Notes under the pieces: model-generated
What the model was told of the DNA's origin: nothing
Databases searched by the model: none
Seen by the model: only the letters and a program-made list of their open reading frames with translations
Assembly (NCBI RefSeq): GCF_032814565.1
Contig: NZ_CP136521.1
Coordinates: 3,258,501 to 3,322,500, forward strand
Source of the DNA: Hwangdonia lutea
Lineage (GTDB): Bacteria > Bacteroidota > Bacteroidia > Flavobacteriales > Flavobacteriaceae
Reading direction: 5' to 3'
DNA: 64,000 nt
Part shown: positions 8,401 to 17,819 of the stretch, piece after piece
How positions within the stretch are numbered: position 1 is the first letter of the stretch
Layout: each line of letters starts with the position of its first letter
Program-made: the position numbers and the translations under genes

Positions 8401-8775
8401 ATGGAAGACAAACAGATAGAAGTTATTCTGCATCCAACTTCAGATTTTTTTGATGAAAAGGATTCGCGATGGACACAACAAAAAAATTTACTTGTCCGAG
8501 ATTTGCAGGGTAGGGCTACAAAAGTGGAAAAAAGGTCTGAGCCTGTGGAGGGCATGAAAGGCGGATTGGAAACCTTAATTATCACCCTTGGACCTGCCGT
8601 AATTACCGGAATAGTAGATGTGGTTAAAGCGTGGTTAGCACGTGATAAATCAAAAAAAATAGAATTAACGGCAAATATAAACGGAAAAATCGTTTCGTTT
8701 ACCGCCGATGCAAACGGCGTTGACAAAAATACGCTGAAAGAGTTCCTTACTCAGGCCATAGAAAAAGCAACCTAA
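8401..8775 (+). CDS. EACC1-like protein (effector-associated constant component), conflict-system adaptor
   Basis: The 124-residue protein reads as one small alpha/beta domain: an acidic N-terminus with SRWTQQKNLLVRDLQG, then a Gly-rich hydrophobic helix (GGLETLIITLGPAVITGIVDVVKAWLARDKSKKIELT), then a beta hairpin (GKIVSFTADANG) and a final helix. The WL-x-R-x-K-K-I-E-L pattern is the hallmark of EACC1, described in comparative genomics as the constant small partner of variable effectors, often peptidases, in bacterial conflict systems. Its stop is two bases before the caspase start, so the two are coupled. The biochemical role of EACC1 is unknown; adaptor or activator of the caspase is inferred. 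Confidence 0.72.
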   Translation: MEDKQIEVILHPTSDFFDEKDSRWTQQKNLLVRDLQGRATKVEKRSEPVEGMKGGLETLIITLGPAVITGIVDVVKAWLARDKSKKIELTANINGKIVSFTADANGVDKNTLKEFLTQAIEKAT

Positions 8776-8777
8776 TT

Positions 8778-10706
8778 ATGAGTGTCACCTATAAAGCTAT
8801 TTTAATAGGGAATAGTGATTACCCTGATGATCCGCATGGGTTACCAAAGCTTAATGGGCCTGTAAACGATGTCAAGTTATTAAAAAAAGCACTTTGTAAT
8901 CCTGATAAAGGATTGTTTAAAGAAGAGCATGTTACTGAACTTATAAACGCAACCTCAGTAGAAATGCTTGCCGCTCTTGAGGGATATTTCAAAAAACTAA
9001 CCTATAATGATCAATCGTTGTTTTATTATAGCGGGCACGGGTTACATAACATAATGAATAGGTTGTATTTAGCTGCTAAAAACTCAAAGAAAGATTCCTT
9101 AATTTCTACAGCGATATCAGATAACACCATCAATATGCTACTGGAATCTTGTGGAACACGAAAGCATATTTTAATTCTCGATTGCTGTCATAGTGGCTCA
9201 TTTAAAGGTGGGGATTTGCCACAATCGTTACTTGGTGAAGGTCGTTTTGTAATCACCAGTTCAAGTTCTGAAGAATTAACGGCAGATACCAATAAACCAA
9301 ACAGCCCAAGTCCCTTTACAAAATACCTCGCTGAAGCGCTTTTAGTAGATGAAATAGATAGAAATCAAGATGGGTATGTGAGCATTAATGAAATCTATGA
9401 TTATATCTATCCAAGAATCAATAAAGAAACCAAGCAACGTCCGCAACGAAAATTTGCAGATACTTCTGGCGACCTTCCACTTTGCAGACGAAAACCTTTA
9501 CCTCAAAATGAATTAAATGACATAAAAGAGAAAGATAAAACCATGAATCTGGGCAGTGGAAAACCCAGGTTGAACGTGTCTGAACAAAAAATTGACCACC
9601 ATGGTGTGGCATTTGACGAGGATTTGCCGGATGAAATTATAGACGTGTTTAATGAAGGGAGCGGTAAATTAAATTGGGCGGCAACCTGTGATAGCGATTG
9701 GGTAGATATTGAAAATCATGACACTTACATTAAATTAAAACTAAGCCCAAAAGTAGGAATGAATCGCGGCAGCATTCGAGTGAAAGATAAAAATGGCGGC
9801 GGCTCCAAAACCATACGTGTCACCGTTGAAAAATTAAAAGATCCAGCTCCAAAACTGCCGGAGCCTGAAATAGTAAATAATGTCGATACGGATATACAAG
9901 AAGAATCCGTTTTAAAAGATGATTCTACAACCACAACGTCAAACCTCTTGGTTACTTTTAAGGATGTGAAAATGCGGCACATCAATCAAGCCAAAGCCAT
10001 TGTGGATAACTCTGAACAATCGGGATCTATCCTAGTATTTTCAGACTGTATCGTATTTGATGGAAACATTAAGATTACCATAAAAGATATTGATGTGTTA
10101 GAATACTATCCGCAAGACATCAACCCAGGTTACACCTATAATTATATGGGGATTTCGGGGAATTTCGATGGCGTTAAAAAAATGATGTATTTCTATAATT
10201 TTAGCTGGTTTGGTGCAGGACAAACCTGGAAAATGGCAGAGCAAATACACCACTTAATTAAAAATAAAAAACTGGCTGTTACTACCAATTTTAAAACACA
10301 TATTAACGATAATCAAAACAATCAAAGCAATCAAAATACGTCATCAAACTTTCAACCGCCACAAAAGCCCACGGTGCCACCACAACAAAATAACATTTAC
10401 ATGCCGGGGTCTTGGAATATTTATATTTATCAATTTGGGCAACAAATATCTTATTTAAACCTCTATTTTAATGTAGGCGGTGCATTAAGCGGTACCCAGC
10501 AAAGTGTTGATGGGTTTTCGCAAATAAGCGGTACGTGGGGGTATAATCCGCTCAATAAATTGCTAACATACAGTGTTATGGTTTCTTTAATGAATGGTTC
10601 TGTACCAGACCAAGGTAGTGTGAGCCTAAAAATGGAAGCAAATGGCAATATTTCTGGAACCGATCTTTTAGGCAGACAATGGACGCTGCAAAAAACGGGG
10701 AATTAA
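8778..10706 (+). CDS. Caspase-family protease with BACON-like, PH-like and beta-barrel-like C-terminal regions
   Basis: This is a 642-residue multidomain effector. Residues 1-240 form a C14 caspase/metacaspase domain: GNSDYP near 11-16, catalytic His87 in YSGHG and Cys137 in DCCHSG. An EF-hand-like loop, DRNQDGYVSINE (194-205), lies inside the domain and suggests calcium control. Residues about 263-352 resemble a BACON/Ig-like domain (GSGKLNWAATCDSDWVDI ... GSIRVKDKNG). About 388-510 looks like a PH/GRAM-type domain, followed by an Asn/Gln/Pro linker. The last about 100 residues (PGSWNIYIYQFGQ...GTWGY...GRQWTLQKTGN) look like a small beta-barrel. No signal peptide, so cytosolic. With the EACC1 gene two bases upstream it is probably a regulated, abortive-infection type effector. 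The catalytic domain is certain; the C-terminal domain names are tentative. Confidence 0.83.
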   Translation: MSVTYKAILIGNSDYPDDPHGLPKLNGPVNDVKLLKKALCNPDKGLFKEEHVTELINATSVEMLAALEGYFKKLTYNDQSLFYYSGHGLHNIMNRLYLAAKNSKKDSLISTAISDNTINMLLESCGTRKHILILDCCHSGSFKGGDLPQSLLGEGRFVITSSSSEELTADTNKPNSPSPFTKYLAEALLVDEIDRNQDGYVSINEIYDYIYPRINKETKQRPQRKFADTSGDLPLCRRKPLPQNELNDIKEKDKTMNLGSGKPRLNVSEQKIDHHGVAFDEDLPDEIIDVFNEGSGKLNWAATCDSDWVDIENHDTYIKLKLSPKVGMNRGSIRVKDKNGGGSKTIRVTVEKLKDPAPKLPEPEIVNNVDTDIQEESVLKDDSTTTTSNLLVTFKDVKMRHINQAKAIVDNSEQSGSILVFSDCIVFDGNIKITIKDIDVLEYYPQDINPGYTYNYMGISGNFDGVKKMMYFYNFSWFGAGQTWKMAEQIHHLIKNKKLAVTTNFKTHINDNQNNQSNQNTSSNFQPPQKPTVPPQQNNIYMPGSWNIYIYQFGQQISYLNLYFNVGGALSGTQQSVDGFSQISGTWGYNPLNKLLTYSVMVSLMNGSVPDQGSVSLKMEANGNISGTDLLGRQWTLQKTGN

Positions 10707-10838
10707 TAGTAGTTTTTCTATGTTTTCTGGTTTAAAGTTTGAATTATAAAGTTAAATTGAATATTGACGACCGTTTGTTTTAATAAAACGAGGATAGATA
10801 CGATGAGATTATGTGCTTTTTATGGTAAAAATTAAATT

Positions 10839-11180
10839 ATGAGTATAAACTGGATATTATTGGTTATTGGTGGCGTTTTTGAGACTGGTTTTGCCATAAG
10901 CCTAGGAAAAGCACAGCAAACTTCCGGTAAAGAAATGTGGCTCTGGCTATTGTTGTTTATTGTTTGTGTAAGCATTAGCATGTACCTTTTATTCAAAGCC
11001 ATGGGTGGTGAAGCAGCAATTCCTGTGGGTACTGCCTATGCTGTTTGGGGTGCTATTGGCGCAATAGGTACTGTTATTGCCGGCATTGTATTGTTTAGTG
11101 AACCTATAACATTTTGGCGAATATTCTTTCTTACAACACTTGTTATTTCAGTAGTAGGGCTGCAATTGGTCAGTGCATAA
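10839..11180 (+). CDS. Small multidrug resistance (SMR) family exporter, SugE/Gdx-like
   Basis: The 113-residue protein has four membrane helices, the essential Glu15 of the SMR family in helix 1 (GGVFETGFAISLG) and the diagnostic PVGTAYAVWGAIGAIGTVIAGIVLF in helix 3. SMR proteins work as antiparallel dimers exchanging cations for protons. The GTAYAVW plus short-chain layout is closer to SugE/Gdx guanidinium exporters than to EmrE drug pumps, but the helix-1 Gly-Lys pattern is not classical. No guanidine riboswitch could be recognised in the 132-base leader. It is not obviously linked to the caspase genes upstream. Confidence 0.87.
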   Translation: MSINWILLVIGGVFETGFAISLGKAQQTSGKEMWLWLLLFIVCVSISMYLLFKAMGGEAAIPVGTAYAVWGAIGAIGTVIAGIVLFSEPITFWRIFFLTTLVISVVGLQLVSA

Positions 11181-11370
11181 AAATAAGTTAGATTTAATAA
11201 TAATTGCCGTTTACAAATTGAATTTACCGTTTCATTAAAAATATAATTAACAGAAAAAAGAGTGTGTCGTACACTCATAGCTTTTGGTTATTGAGGACTA
11301 TTTGATGTAAAGATTTAAGATTTGATATATTATATTTCAAGTTAACATCATTATTTTCTAATTTTACAAT

Positions 11371-12507
11371 ATGAAAAAAACAATCATTTTAGTTTTTTTG
11401 ATGGTATTAAACTGCAACACCAAAAAAGAAAACAACCAACCCATTGAAGCTGATGTTATAACCGTTTCAACCTCACAATCATCACCAATATTAGGCATCC
11501 CAAAACTAGACATAAAAGGGACAAACACTTTGGCGCAATTGCCATTGCATTGCATTAATACCGAATATCCCAACAAGCTAAACCAAACTATTGGCAGCGA
11601 TGAAGATTTAAAATCGCCGCAAGAGTTACATCCCGCGTTTTATGGTTGTTTCGATTGGCATTCATCCGTTCACGGGCATTGGAGTTTGGTGAGTTTGCTA
11701 AAGCAATTCCCTGAAATTGATAATGCTGACGCTATTAAAAATCAACTTCTAAACAACATTTCCAAAGCAAACATTGAAGCCGAAGTGCAATATTTTTATG
11801 GCAAGCACAACGCCTCTTACGAGCGAACTTACGGTTGGGCGTGGTTACTAAAACTCGCCGAAGAACTGCATACTTGGGACAATGAAACCGCACGAACCTT
11901 AGAAAGTAATTTACAACCGCTTACCGACTTAATTGTTGATAAATACATCGAATTTCTCCCTAAATTAAATTACCCCATTCGTGTTGGCGAACATACAAAT
12001 ACCGCTTTCGGGTTGTCTTTTGCTTACGATTATGCTTCAACCGTAAACAATGAAACTTTAAAAAGCTTGATTGCAAAACGCGCCAAAGATTTTTACTTAA
12101 AAGATGCCGGTTGCCCCATAACTTGGGAACCCAGTGGTTTCGATTTTTTATCGCCTTGTTTAGAGGAAGCCGCTTTAATGAAACGGGTGTTGGAAACTGA
12201 GGAATTTAAAGTATGGCTAAATGCTTTTCTTCCGCAGTTAAAAGATAAAAACTTCACACTTGAAACAGGCGTTGTTTCCGATAGAACCGATGGAAAATTG
12301 GTGCATTTAGATGGTGTAAACTTTTCGCGGGCATGGAGTTTAAACAAAATTTCCGAAGGATTGCCCGAGTACAATCATTTAAAAAACATCGCAAATCATC
12401 ATATAAATTATTCGTTGCCAAGTATTGTTGGCGATAGTTACGAAGGTGGCCATTGGTTGGGCAGTTTTGCTATTTACGCACTTAATTCAACAGCCAAAAT
12501 CAAATAA
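11371..12507 (+). CDS. DUF2891 family lipoprotein
   Basis: The 378-residue protein begins with a lipoprotein signal (KKTIILVFLMVLNC, lipidated Cys about 15). The body has the DUF2891 features HPAFYGCFDWHSSVHGHWSL, GWAWLLKLAEEL, RVGEHTNTAFGLSFAYDYA and CLEEAALMKRVL. The predicted all-alpha fold with conserved His, Asp and Trp residues resembles alpha/alpha toroids, but no activity is known for the family. It is probably attached to a membrane facing the periplasm. It stands alone in front of the Tricorn-type protease, 91 bases away. Confidence 0.8.
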   Translation: MKKTIILVFLMVLNCNTKKENNQPIEADVITVSTSQSSPILGIPKLDIKGTNTLAQLPLHCINTEYPNKLNQTIGSDEDLKSPQELHPAFYGCFDWHSSVHGHWSLVSLLKQFPEIDNADAIKNQLLNNISKANIEAEVQYFYGKHNASYERTYGWAWLLKLAEELHTWDNETARTLESNLQPLTDLIVDKYIEFLPKLNYPIRVGEHTNTAFGLSFAYDYASTVNNETLKSLIAKRAKDFYLKDAGCPITWEPSGFDFLSPCLEEAALMKRVLETEEFKVWLNAFLPQLKDKNFTLETGVVSDRTDGKLVHLDGVNFSRAWSLNKISEGLPEYNHLKNIANHHINYSLPSIVGDSYEGGHWLGSFAIYALNSTAKIK

Positions 12508-12598
12508 AACCTCAATGTTTTGTTAAAGCCATATTAAATTTCTAGTATGTCTTTAATTTTTTATATTTTTCTTCTTTGATAACTAATTAACTTAACAA

Positions 12599-15500
12599 AT
12601 GAAACCATTTTCTTTTATGCTTTTGGCATGCAGTTTATTGTTTGCCAGCACAGTATCTGCACAAAACCCGTTAGTAAACTCACCTGCTTTAAATGCCGAC
12701 GGTACACAAATTGCCTTTAATTTTCAAGGTGATATTTGGACGGCCAATATAAACGGACAAAACGCTAAGCGATTAACCGTCCATGAGGCTTACGATACCA
12801 ATCCAATATGGAGTGCAGACGGAGAAACGATTGCATTTCAGAGTAACAGATTTGGAAATAACGATGTGTTTATCATCCCTTCAAACGGAGGTTTATCACA
12901 GCGAATTACTTATCATTCAACCACCGATTATTTAACAGATTACACAAATAAAGGCGATATTTTATTTTCAACACGACGTAATTTTGCCCAAGTTGAGCGC
13001 GAATACGAAACGCATATCGTAAGCCATAAAGGCGGAACACCGCATAGGTTTATGAGCTCGTTGGGCTTCGATTCTAAGTTATCGCCTAACGGAAAGTTTA
13101 TAGTTTTTGTAAAAGGCAACTGCCGAATTCAGCGTGAAGCGTATCGCGGTTCGGCCAACAGGGATTTATGGTTGTACGATATTAAAAACGATAAATACAC
13201 ACAACTAACCACTTTTGATGGCAATGATTTTTATCCGCAATGGGGCGACAACAATACCATTTATTTTCAATCGGCACGAAGCGGAAAGTATAACGTACAC
13301 CAACTTAAAATTTCTGATAACGGAACCAAAGAAGGGCAGATAGAGCAGGTGAGTGCGTTTAAGGATATGGGCATTTTTTCGTTTCATGTGAGTAGAAACG
13401 GAAACGCTATAATTATGGCTCAAGCCGATAAAGTATTTGTAATGGATACGGCTACCAAATCCCAAAAAGAAGTAAACATTAATATTGCGTCAGATTACAG
13501 GTTCGACCCGGTTGAGCGCAAAACTTACACGAATAGAATTGGCGAAATTGCTGTTTCACCCAATGGAAAATACAGCGCGTTAAACATTAGAGGCGAAATA
13601 TTTTTAAGAGAAAACGACAAAGATAAAAGCAGAACGGTAAACGTTTCAAATTCAACGTACAGAGATAGAATGGCCACTTGGGTTAACGATAGCACTTTGA
13701 TTTTTATTTCGGACAGAGACGGTCAAAATGATATTTACGTGGTAACTTCCGATGATAAAAATGAATCAAACCTTTATAAAACCTTAAAGCATCGGGTTGA
13801 AAGGATTACAAAAACCAAAGAAAACGAAAGTAATTTGGTCATGTCTCCCAACGGAAAACAAGTGGCATTCCAAAGAGGTCGCGGCATGCTTTTGGTTGCC
13901 AATATTAATAGCTCTGGAAAAATCTCAAACGAAACTACTTTGCTTGATGGTTGGGACTCTGCCGATAATGTGTCGTGGTCGCCAGATTCCAAGTGGTTGG
14001 CCTACAGTTTGAGCGACCTCGATTTTAACAGCGAAATTTATATTCATAAAGCCGATAACTCCATAAAACCGGTAAACATTTCAATGCACCCAAAACAAGA
14101 TTATGGTCCAGTTTGGAGTGCCAATGGAAAAAAACTGATGTTTTCATCCAATAGAAATAATGGCGATTACGATGTTTGGTTTACTTGGTTGAACAAAACA
14201 GATTGGGAAAAAACGGCTGAAGATTGGAAAGAAGATGATGGTGAAGACAACAAGAAAAAAAGCAAAAAGAATGATAAGAAAAACGGCGATGATAAAAAAG
14301 CTAAAGATACCGTTAAGGATATTGTAATTGATTTTGAAGACATTCACGAGCGTCAAATACAAGTTACATCGTTTACAGGCGGTGAGTTTGGTAGAGCATT
14401 CTCCAAAGATGGAAAAACCATCTATTACACCACGGGCAATGGCACGCGAGGGAATCCAGATACCGAATCCGATTTGTTTAAAATTTCATGGGAAGGAAAA
14501 GATAGAAAAGCTTTAACCAAAGGCAGTAAAAGACCATCTAATATTACGGTGGATAATAAATATTCAAATCTGTATATGACAACTGGGTTTGGTAGTCTTT
14601 CAAAAATTAATATGTCGTCTGATAAAACGGAAAGTCTGCCTATTTTGGCGCGTTTGAATGTGGATTATCACGAAGAATCAAATCAGATATTCGAAGAAGC
14701 TTGGAAAGCACTAAACGATGGATTTTACGATCCCAATTTTCATGGGCGCGATTGGAACGCTTTAAAGAAAACCTACAAGCCTTTGGCTATGAAAGCCTCT
14801 ACCCGAATCGATTTTCAGAATATGTTCAATTGGATGCTGGGTCAGGTAAACGCGAGTCACATGGGCTTTCGCTCCGGAGAATCTCGTGAAAACTTACAAA
14901 GACAACGCACGGGTTTATTAGGCTTGGAATTTACCCCCAACAGCAACGGAAGCTTAAAAGTTGAAGCGGTTATAGGCGACATGCCCGCCGATAGAAGCAT
15001 CAGTAAAATACGTGTGGGCGATGTGATAACAGCGGTAAACGGTACTAAACTATCAAAAGATTTGAATGTGTATAGTTTACTGGAAGGCACTGCAAATGAG
15101 AAGATTTATTTAGATGTAAATCGAGGCAATAATACCGTTGAAGTTATTATCAGACCAAAAAGCAGCAACCGATTTGAAAAGTATAAAGCTTGGGTAAAAG
15201 AGCGCAAACGACTCACTGAAAAATACTCAAATGGGCAATTGGGTTATATTCATATTCAAGGGATGAACTGGACCAGTTTTGAGCGTTTTGAGCGCGAACT
15301 TACCGCAGCCGGTTTGGGTAAAAAAGGATTGGTTATTGATGTGCGCTTCAATGGTGGTGGTTGGACAACCGATTACTTAATGGCGGTTTTAAACGTAAAA
15401 CAACACGCTTATACCGTACCTCGAGGCGCTGCTGAAAATTTAAAAACCGAGCATTCAAAATTTAAAGAACATTATCCGTTTAGTGAACGATTGCCATTAG

Positions 15501-15832
15501 CCGCTTGGACAAAACCGTCCATTGCGCTGTGTAATCATACCAGCTATTCGAATGCCGAAATATTTTCACATGCCTACAAAGCATTAAATATTGGTACTTT
15601 GGTAGGCGAACCAACTTTCGGAGCCGTTATTTCAACAGGTTCTGCACGATTAATTGATGGTTCAAGCGTAAGAATGCCGTTCAGAGGTTGGTTTGTAAAA
15701 TCGACTGGTGATAACATGGATTTTGTACCGGCTGTCCCAGATATTTTAGTGCTGAATAATCCAGATGATAAAGCAAACAACAAAGACACACAACTTAAAA
15801 AAGCAGTCGATGAATTGTTAAAGCAACTATAG
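12599..15832 (+). CDS. Tricorn-type S41 family serine protease
   Basis: The 1077-residue protein has a Sec signal (to about residue 22, TVSAQ). Two WD40/TolB-like propellers follow (repeated SPNGK, WSPDSKW and SSNRNN motifs, roughly 30-680), interrupted by a Lys/Asp-rich insert near 540-575. Then come the tricorn C1 helical region (FYDPNFHGRDWNALKKTY), a PDZ domain about 780-870 (IRVGDVITAVNGTKL) and the C2 catalytic domain with SYSNAEIFSHAY, whose Ser after the Tyr is the expected nucleophile. Family members degrade peptides; secreted bacterial copies are common in Bacteroidota. It is followed 12 bases later by the NRAMP-pxp operon, so cotranscription is possible and might link peptide breakdown with 5-oxoproline disposal. 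Confidence 0.9.
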   Translation: MKPFSFMLLACSLLFASTVSAQNPLVNSPALNADGTQIAFNFQGDIWTANINGQNAKRLTVHEAYDTNPIWSADGETIAFQSNRFGNNDVFIIPSNGGLSQRITYHSTTDYLTDYTNKGDILFSTRRNFAQVEREYETHIVSHKGGTPHRFMSSLGFDSKLSPNGKFIVFVKGNCRIQREAYRGSANRDLWLYDIKNDKYTQLTTFDGNDFYPQWGDNNTIYFQSARSGKYNVHQLKISDNGTKEGQIEQVSAFKDMGIFSFHVSRNGNAIIMAQADKVFVMDTATKSQKEVNINIASDYRFDPVERKTYTNRIGEIAVSPNGKYSALNIRGEIFLRENDKDKSRTVNVSNSTYRDRMATWVNDSTLIFISDRDGQNDIYVVTSDDKNESNLYKTLKHRVERITKTKENESNLVMSPNGKQVAFQRGRGMLLVANINSSGKISNETTLLDGWDSADNVSWSPDSKWLAYSLSDLDFNSEIYIHKADNSIKPVNISMHPKQDYGPVWSANGKKLMFSSNRNNGDYDVWFTWLNKTDWEKTAEDWKEDDGEDNKKKSKKNDKKNGDDKKAKDTVKDIVIDFEDIHERQIQVTSFTGGEFGRAFSKDGKTIYYTTGNGTRGNPDTESDLFKISWEGKDRKALTKGSKRPSNITVDNKYSNLYMTTGFGSLSKINMSSDKTESLPILARLNVDYHEESNQIFEEAWKALNDGFYDPNFHGRDWNALKKTYKPLAMKASTRIDFQNMFNWMLGQVNASHMGFRSGESRENLQRQRTGLLGLEFTPNSNGSLKVEAVIGDMPADRSISKIRVGDVITAVNGTKLSKDLNVYSLLEGTANEKIYLDVNRGNNTVEVIIRPKSSNRFEKYKAWVKERKRLTEKYSNGQLGYIHIQGMNWTSFERFERELTAAGLGKKGLVIDVRFNGGGWTTDYLMAVLNVKQHAYTVPRGAAENLKTEHSKFKEHYPFSERLPLAAWTKPSIALCNHTSYSNAEIFSHAYKALNIGTLVGEPTFGAVISTGSARLIDGSSVRMPFRGWFVKSTGDNMDFVPAVPDILVLNNPDDKANNKDTQLKKAVDELLKQL

Positions 15833-15844
15833 TTATAAACTTTT

Positions 15845-17074
15845 ATGCAAAACTGGTTTAAAAATATTGGTCCCGGGCCATTAGTTGCTGCAGCTTTTAT
15901 TGGACCGGGCACCGTAACCGTTTGCACACTTGCAGGTGTTGGCTTTGGGTATGCCTTACTTTGGGCGATGTTACTCTCCATTATTGCCACCATTGTTTTA
16001 CAGGAAATGGCGGCAAGATTGGGTGTTATTTCACAAAATGGATTAGCGCACGCCATTAGAAGCGAAATAAAAAACCCAGTAATTAAAGCCTTTGCTATTA
16101 TATTGATCCTTTCTGCCATTGTAATTGGTAATGCCGCTTACGAAGCCGGAAATATAAGCGGAGGGGTTTTGGGTCTAGAAACTATTGTTGGAAATTCGAA
16201 TATTACTATTGCGGGGTTTTCAATTAATTTTCTGAGTATTGTCATCGGTATCATAGCTTTTGTTTTGCTTTACTTGGGGAACTATAAGGTTCTTCAAAAC
16301 GCATTGGTTTTTCTAGTTATTTTAATGAGTTTAGCCTTTCTTATTACGGCGATTATTACCAAACCAAATTTTTCTGAAATATTAAACGGCGTATTTATCC
16401 CCAAGTTTCCGAAAGATGGTATGTTAACCGTCATCGCTTTAATTGGAACAACCGTTGTGCCGTACAATTTGTTTTTGCATGCCTCATTAGTGAAACAAAA
16501 ATGGCATAACAAATCGGATTTAAAATACGCAAGAAAGGACACTTTGGTGGCTGTTGTTTTAGGCGGATTAGTTTCTATGTGTATCATTATTTCAGCAGCA
16601 TCTATTCAAACCCAAGACATAAATAGTGCCGCAGATTTAGCTAAGGGATTAGAACCCTTGTTTGGCAGTTTTGCAAAATATTTCTTGGCTATCGGATTAT
16701 TTGCAGCAGGTATTACCAGTGCCATTACTGCACCATTGGCTGCAGCGTATGTGGCAACGGGCTGTTTGGCTTGGAGCACCAATATGCATTCTAAAAAGTT
16801 TCGAGCAGTTTGGATGTTGGTTTTGCTGGTGGGTATTTTATCTGCATCATCAGGCATAAAATCAATAGAAATTATAAAATTTGCCCAAGTTACCAATGGC
16901 ATCTTATTGCCCATTATTGCTGGGTTTTTAATTTGGGTGATGAACAAAAAATCCGTTTTAGGAGCGCATGTAAATAATGTAAAACAAAATATTTTCGGGA
17001 TTATTATTCTAGGAATTAGTATCTTACTATCGCTTGCTACACTAAACAAAGTGTTTCAATTAAACCTCATTTAA
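15845..17074 (+). CDS. NRAMP-family transporter of the 5-oxoproline operon (YcsG-like)
   Basis: The 409-residue protein has about eleven membrane helices and NRAMP-family features, including GPGPLVAAAFIGPGTVTVCTLAG in helix 1. In metal-transporting NRAMPs helix 1 carries DPGN; here the corresponding place reads GPGT, so the metal-binding Asp and Asn are not kept. The gene shares a TAATG overlap with pxpA, and an NRAMP-like gene also sits with the pxpA homologue in Bacillus (ycsG/ycsF). This suggests import of 5-oxoproline or a related substrate, or of a cofactor ion. The substrate is not known. Confidence 0.83.
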   Translation: MQNWFKNIGPGPLVAAAFIGPGTVTVCTLAGVGFGYALLWAMLLSIIATIVLQEMAARLGVISQNGLAHAIRSEIKNPVIKAFAIILILSAIVIGNAAYEAGNISGGVLGLETIVGNSNITIAGFSINFLSIVIGIIAFVLLYLGNYKVLQNALVFLVILMSLAFLITAIITKPNFSEILNGVFIPKFPKDGMLTVIALIGTTVVPYNLFLHASLVKQKWHNKSDLKYARKDTLVAVVLGGLVSMCIIISAASIQTQDINSAADLAKGLEPLFGSFAKYFLAIGLFAAGITSAITAPLAAAYVATGCLAWSTNMHSKKFRAVWMLVLLVGILSASSGIKSIEIIKFAQVTNGILLPIIAGFLIWVMNKKSVLGAHVNNVKQNIFGIIILGISILLSLATLNKVFQLNLI

Positions 17075-17814
17075 TGCAAAACTTCAAGGTTGATATTAAT
17101 GTAGATTTAGGCGAAGGTATTGGTAACGAATCACAATTAATGCCATACATTTCAAGCTGTAATATCGCCTGTGGCGGGCATGCCGGTAATACTGAAACCA
17201 TGCGAGCCGTTGTGCAGTTAGCAAAAAAACACGGTGTAAAAATAGGGGCGCACCCCTCGTTTCCCGATAAGGAAAACTTTGGTAGAATACCCATGGATAT
17301 GCCTTCGGTTGTGTTGTACAAATCGATAAAAAAGCAGATTCGCGATTTATTAAATATTTTAAAAGAAGAGCACGCCAGATTATACCATATAAAACCACAT
17401 GGTGCCCTATATAATTTAGCTGCGGTTGACAAAAAAATAGCAAAAACCGTTATCGAAGCCATAAAAAGTATAGCGATTCCCGTAAAATTATATGTGCCTT
17501 ATAAATCGGTTATTGCCGACGTTGCGATTAAAAATAATTTAGCTATTAAATATGAAGCCTTTGCCGATAGAAATTATAACGACGATTTAACCTTGGTATC
17601 CCGAACACATAAAAATGCATTGATTACGGACGATACAGCTTTATTTAATCATGTGTACCGCATGATTTCCACAGGAAAAGTTAAGACCATCAATGATGCG
17701 GAAATTGTTATTAAAGCGGATACGTTTTGTGTACATGGCGATAATTTGGAGGCTGTAAATTTAGTGAAAACCCTCAGAAAAAATTTGGAAGAGAAAGGGA
17801 TGAAAATCGTGTAG
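17074..17814 (+). CDS. pxpA: 5-oxoprolinase subunit A (LamB/YcsF family)
   Basis: The 246-residue product opens with VDINVDLGEGIGNE, followed by SCNIACGGHAGN and GAHPSFPDKENFGR, the standard PxpA signature; KPHGALYN occurs further on. PxpA works with PxpB and PxpC in ATP-dependent hydrolysis of 5-oxoproline to glutamate, disposing of a damage product of glutamine and peptides. It overlaps the NRAMP stop by one base and is followed by pxpB after 5 bases. Cytosolic; full length for the family. Confidence 0.94.
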   Translation: MQNFKVDINVDLGEGIGNESQLMPYISSCNIACGGHAGNTETMRAVVQLAKKHGVKIGAHPSFPDKENFGRIPMDMPSVVLYKSIKKQIRDLLNILKEEHARLYHIKPHGALYNLAAVDKKIAKTVIEAIKSIAIPVKLYVPYKSVIADVAIKNNLAIKYEAFADRNYNDDLTLVSRTHKNALITDDTALFNHVYRMISTGKVKTINDAEIVIKADTFCVHGDNLEAVNLVKTLRKNLEEKGMKIV

Positions 17815-17819
17815 TTTTT

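Noticed and set aside
10707-10838. Possible guanidine (mini-ykkC) riboswitch ahead of the SMR exporter, from two ACGA motifs
   Set aside because: The ACGA motifs do not sit in loops of two similar hairpins; only a weak CGTTT/AAACG pairing is seen.
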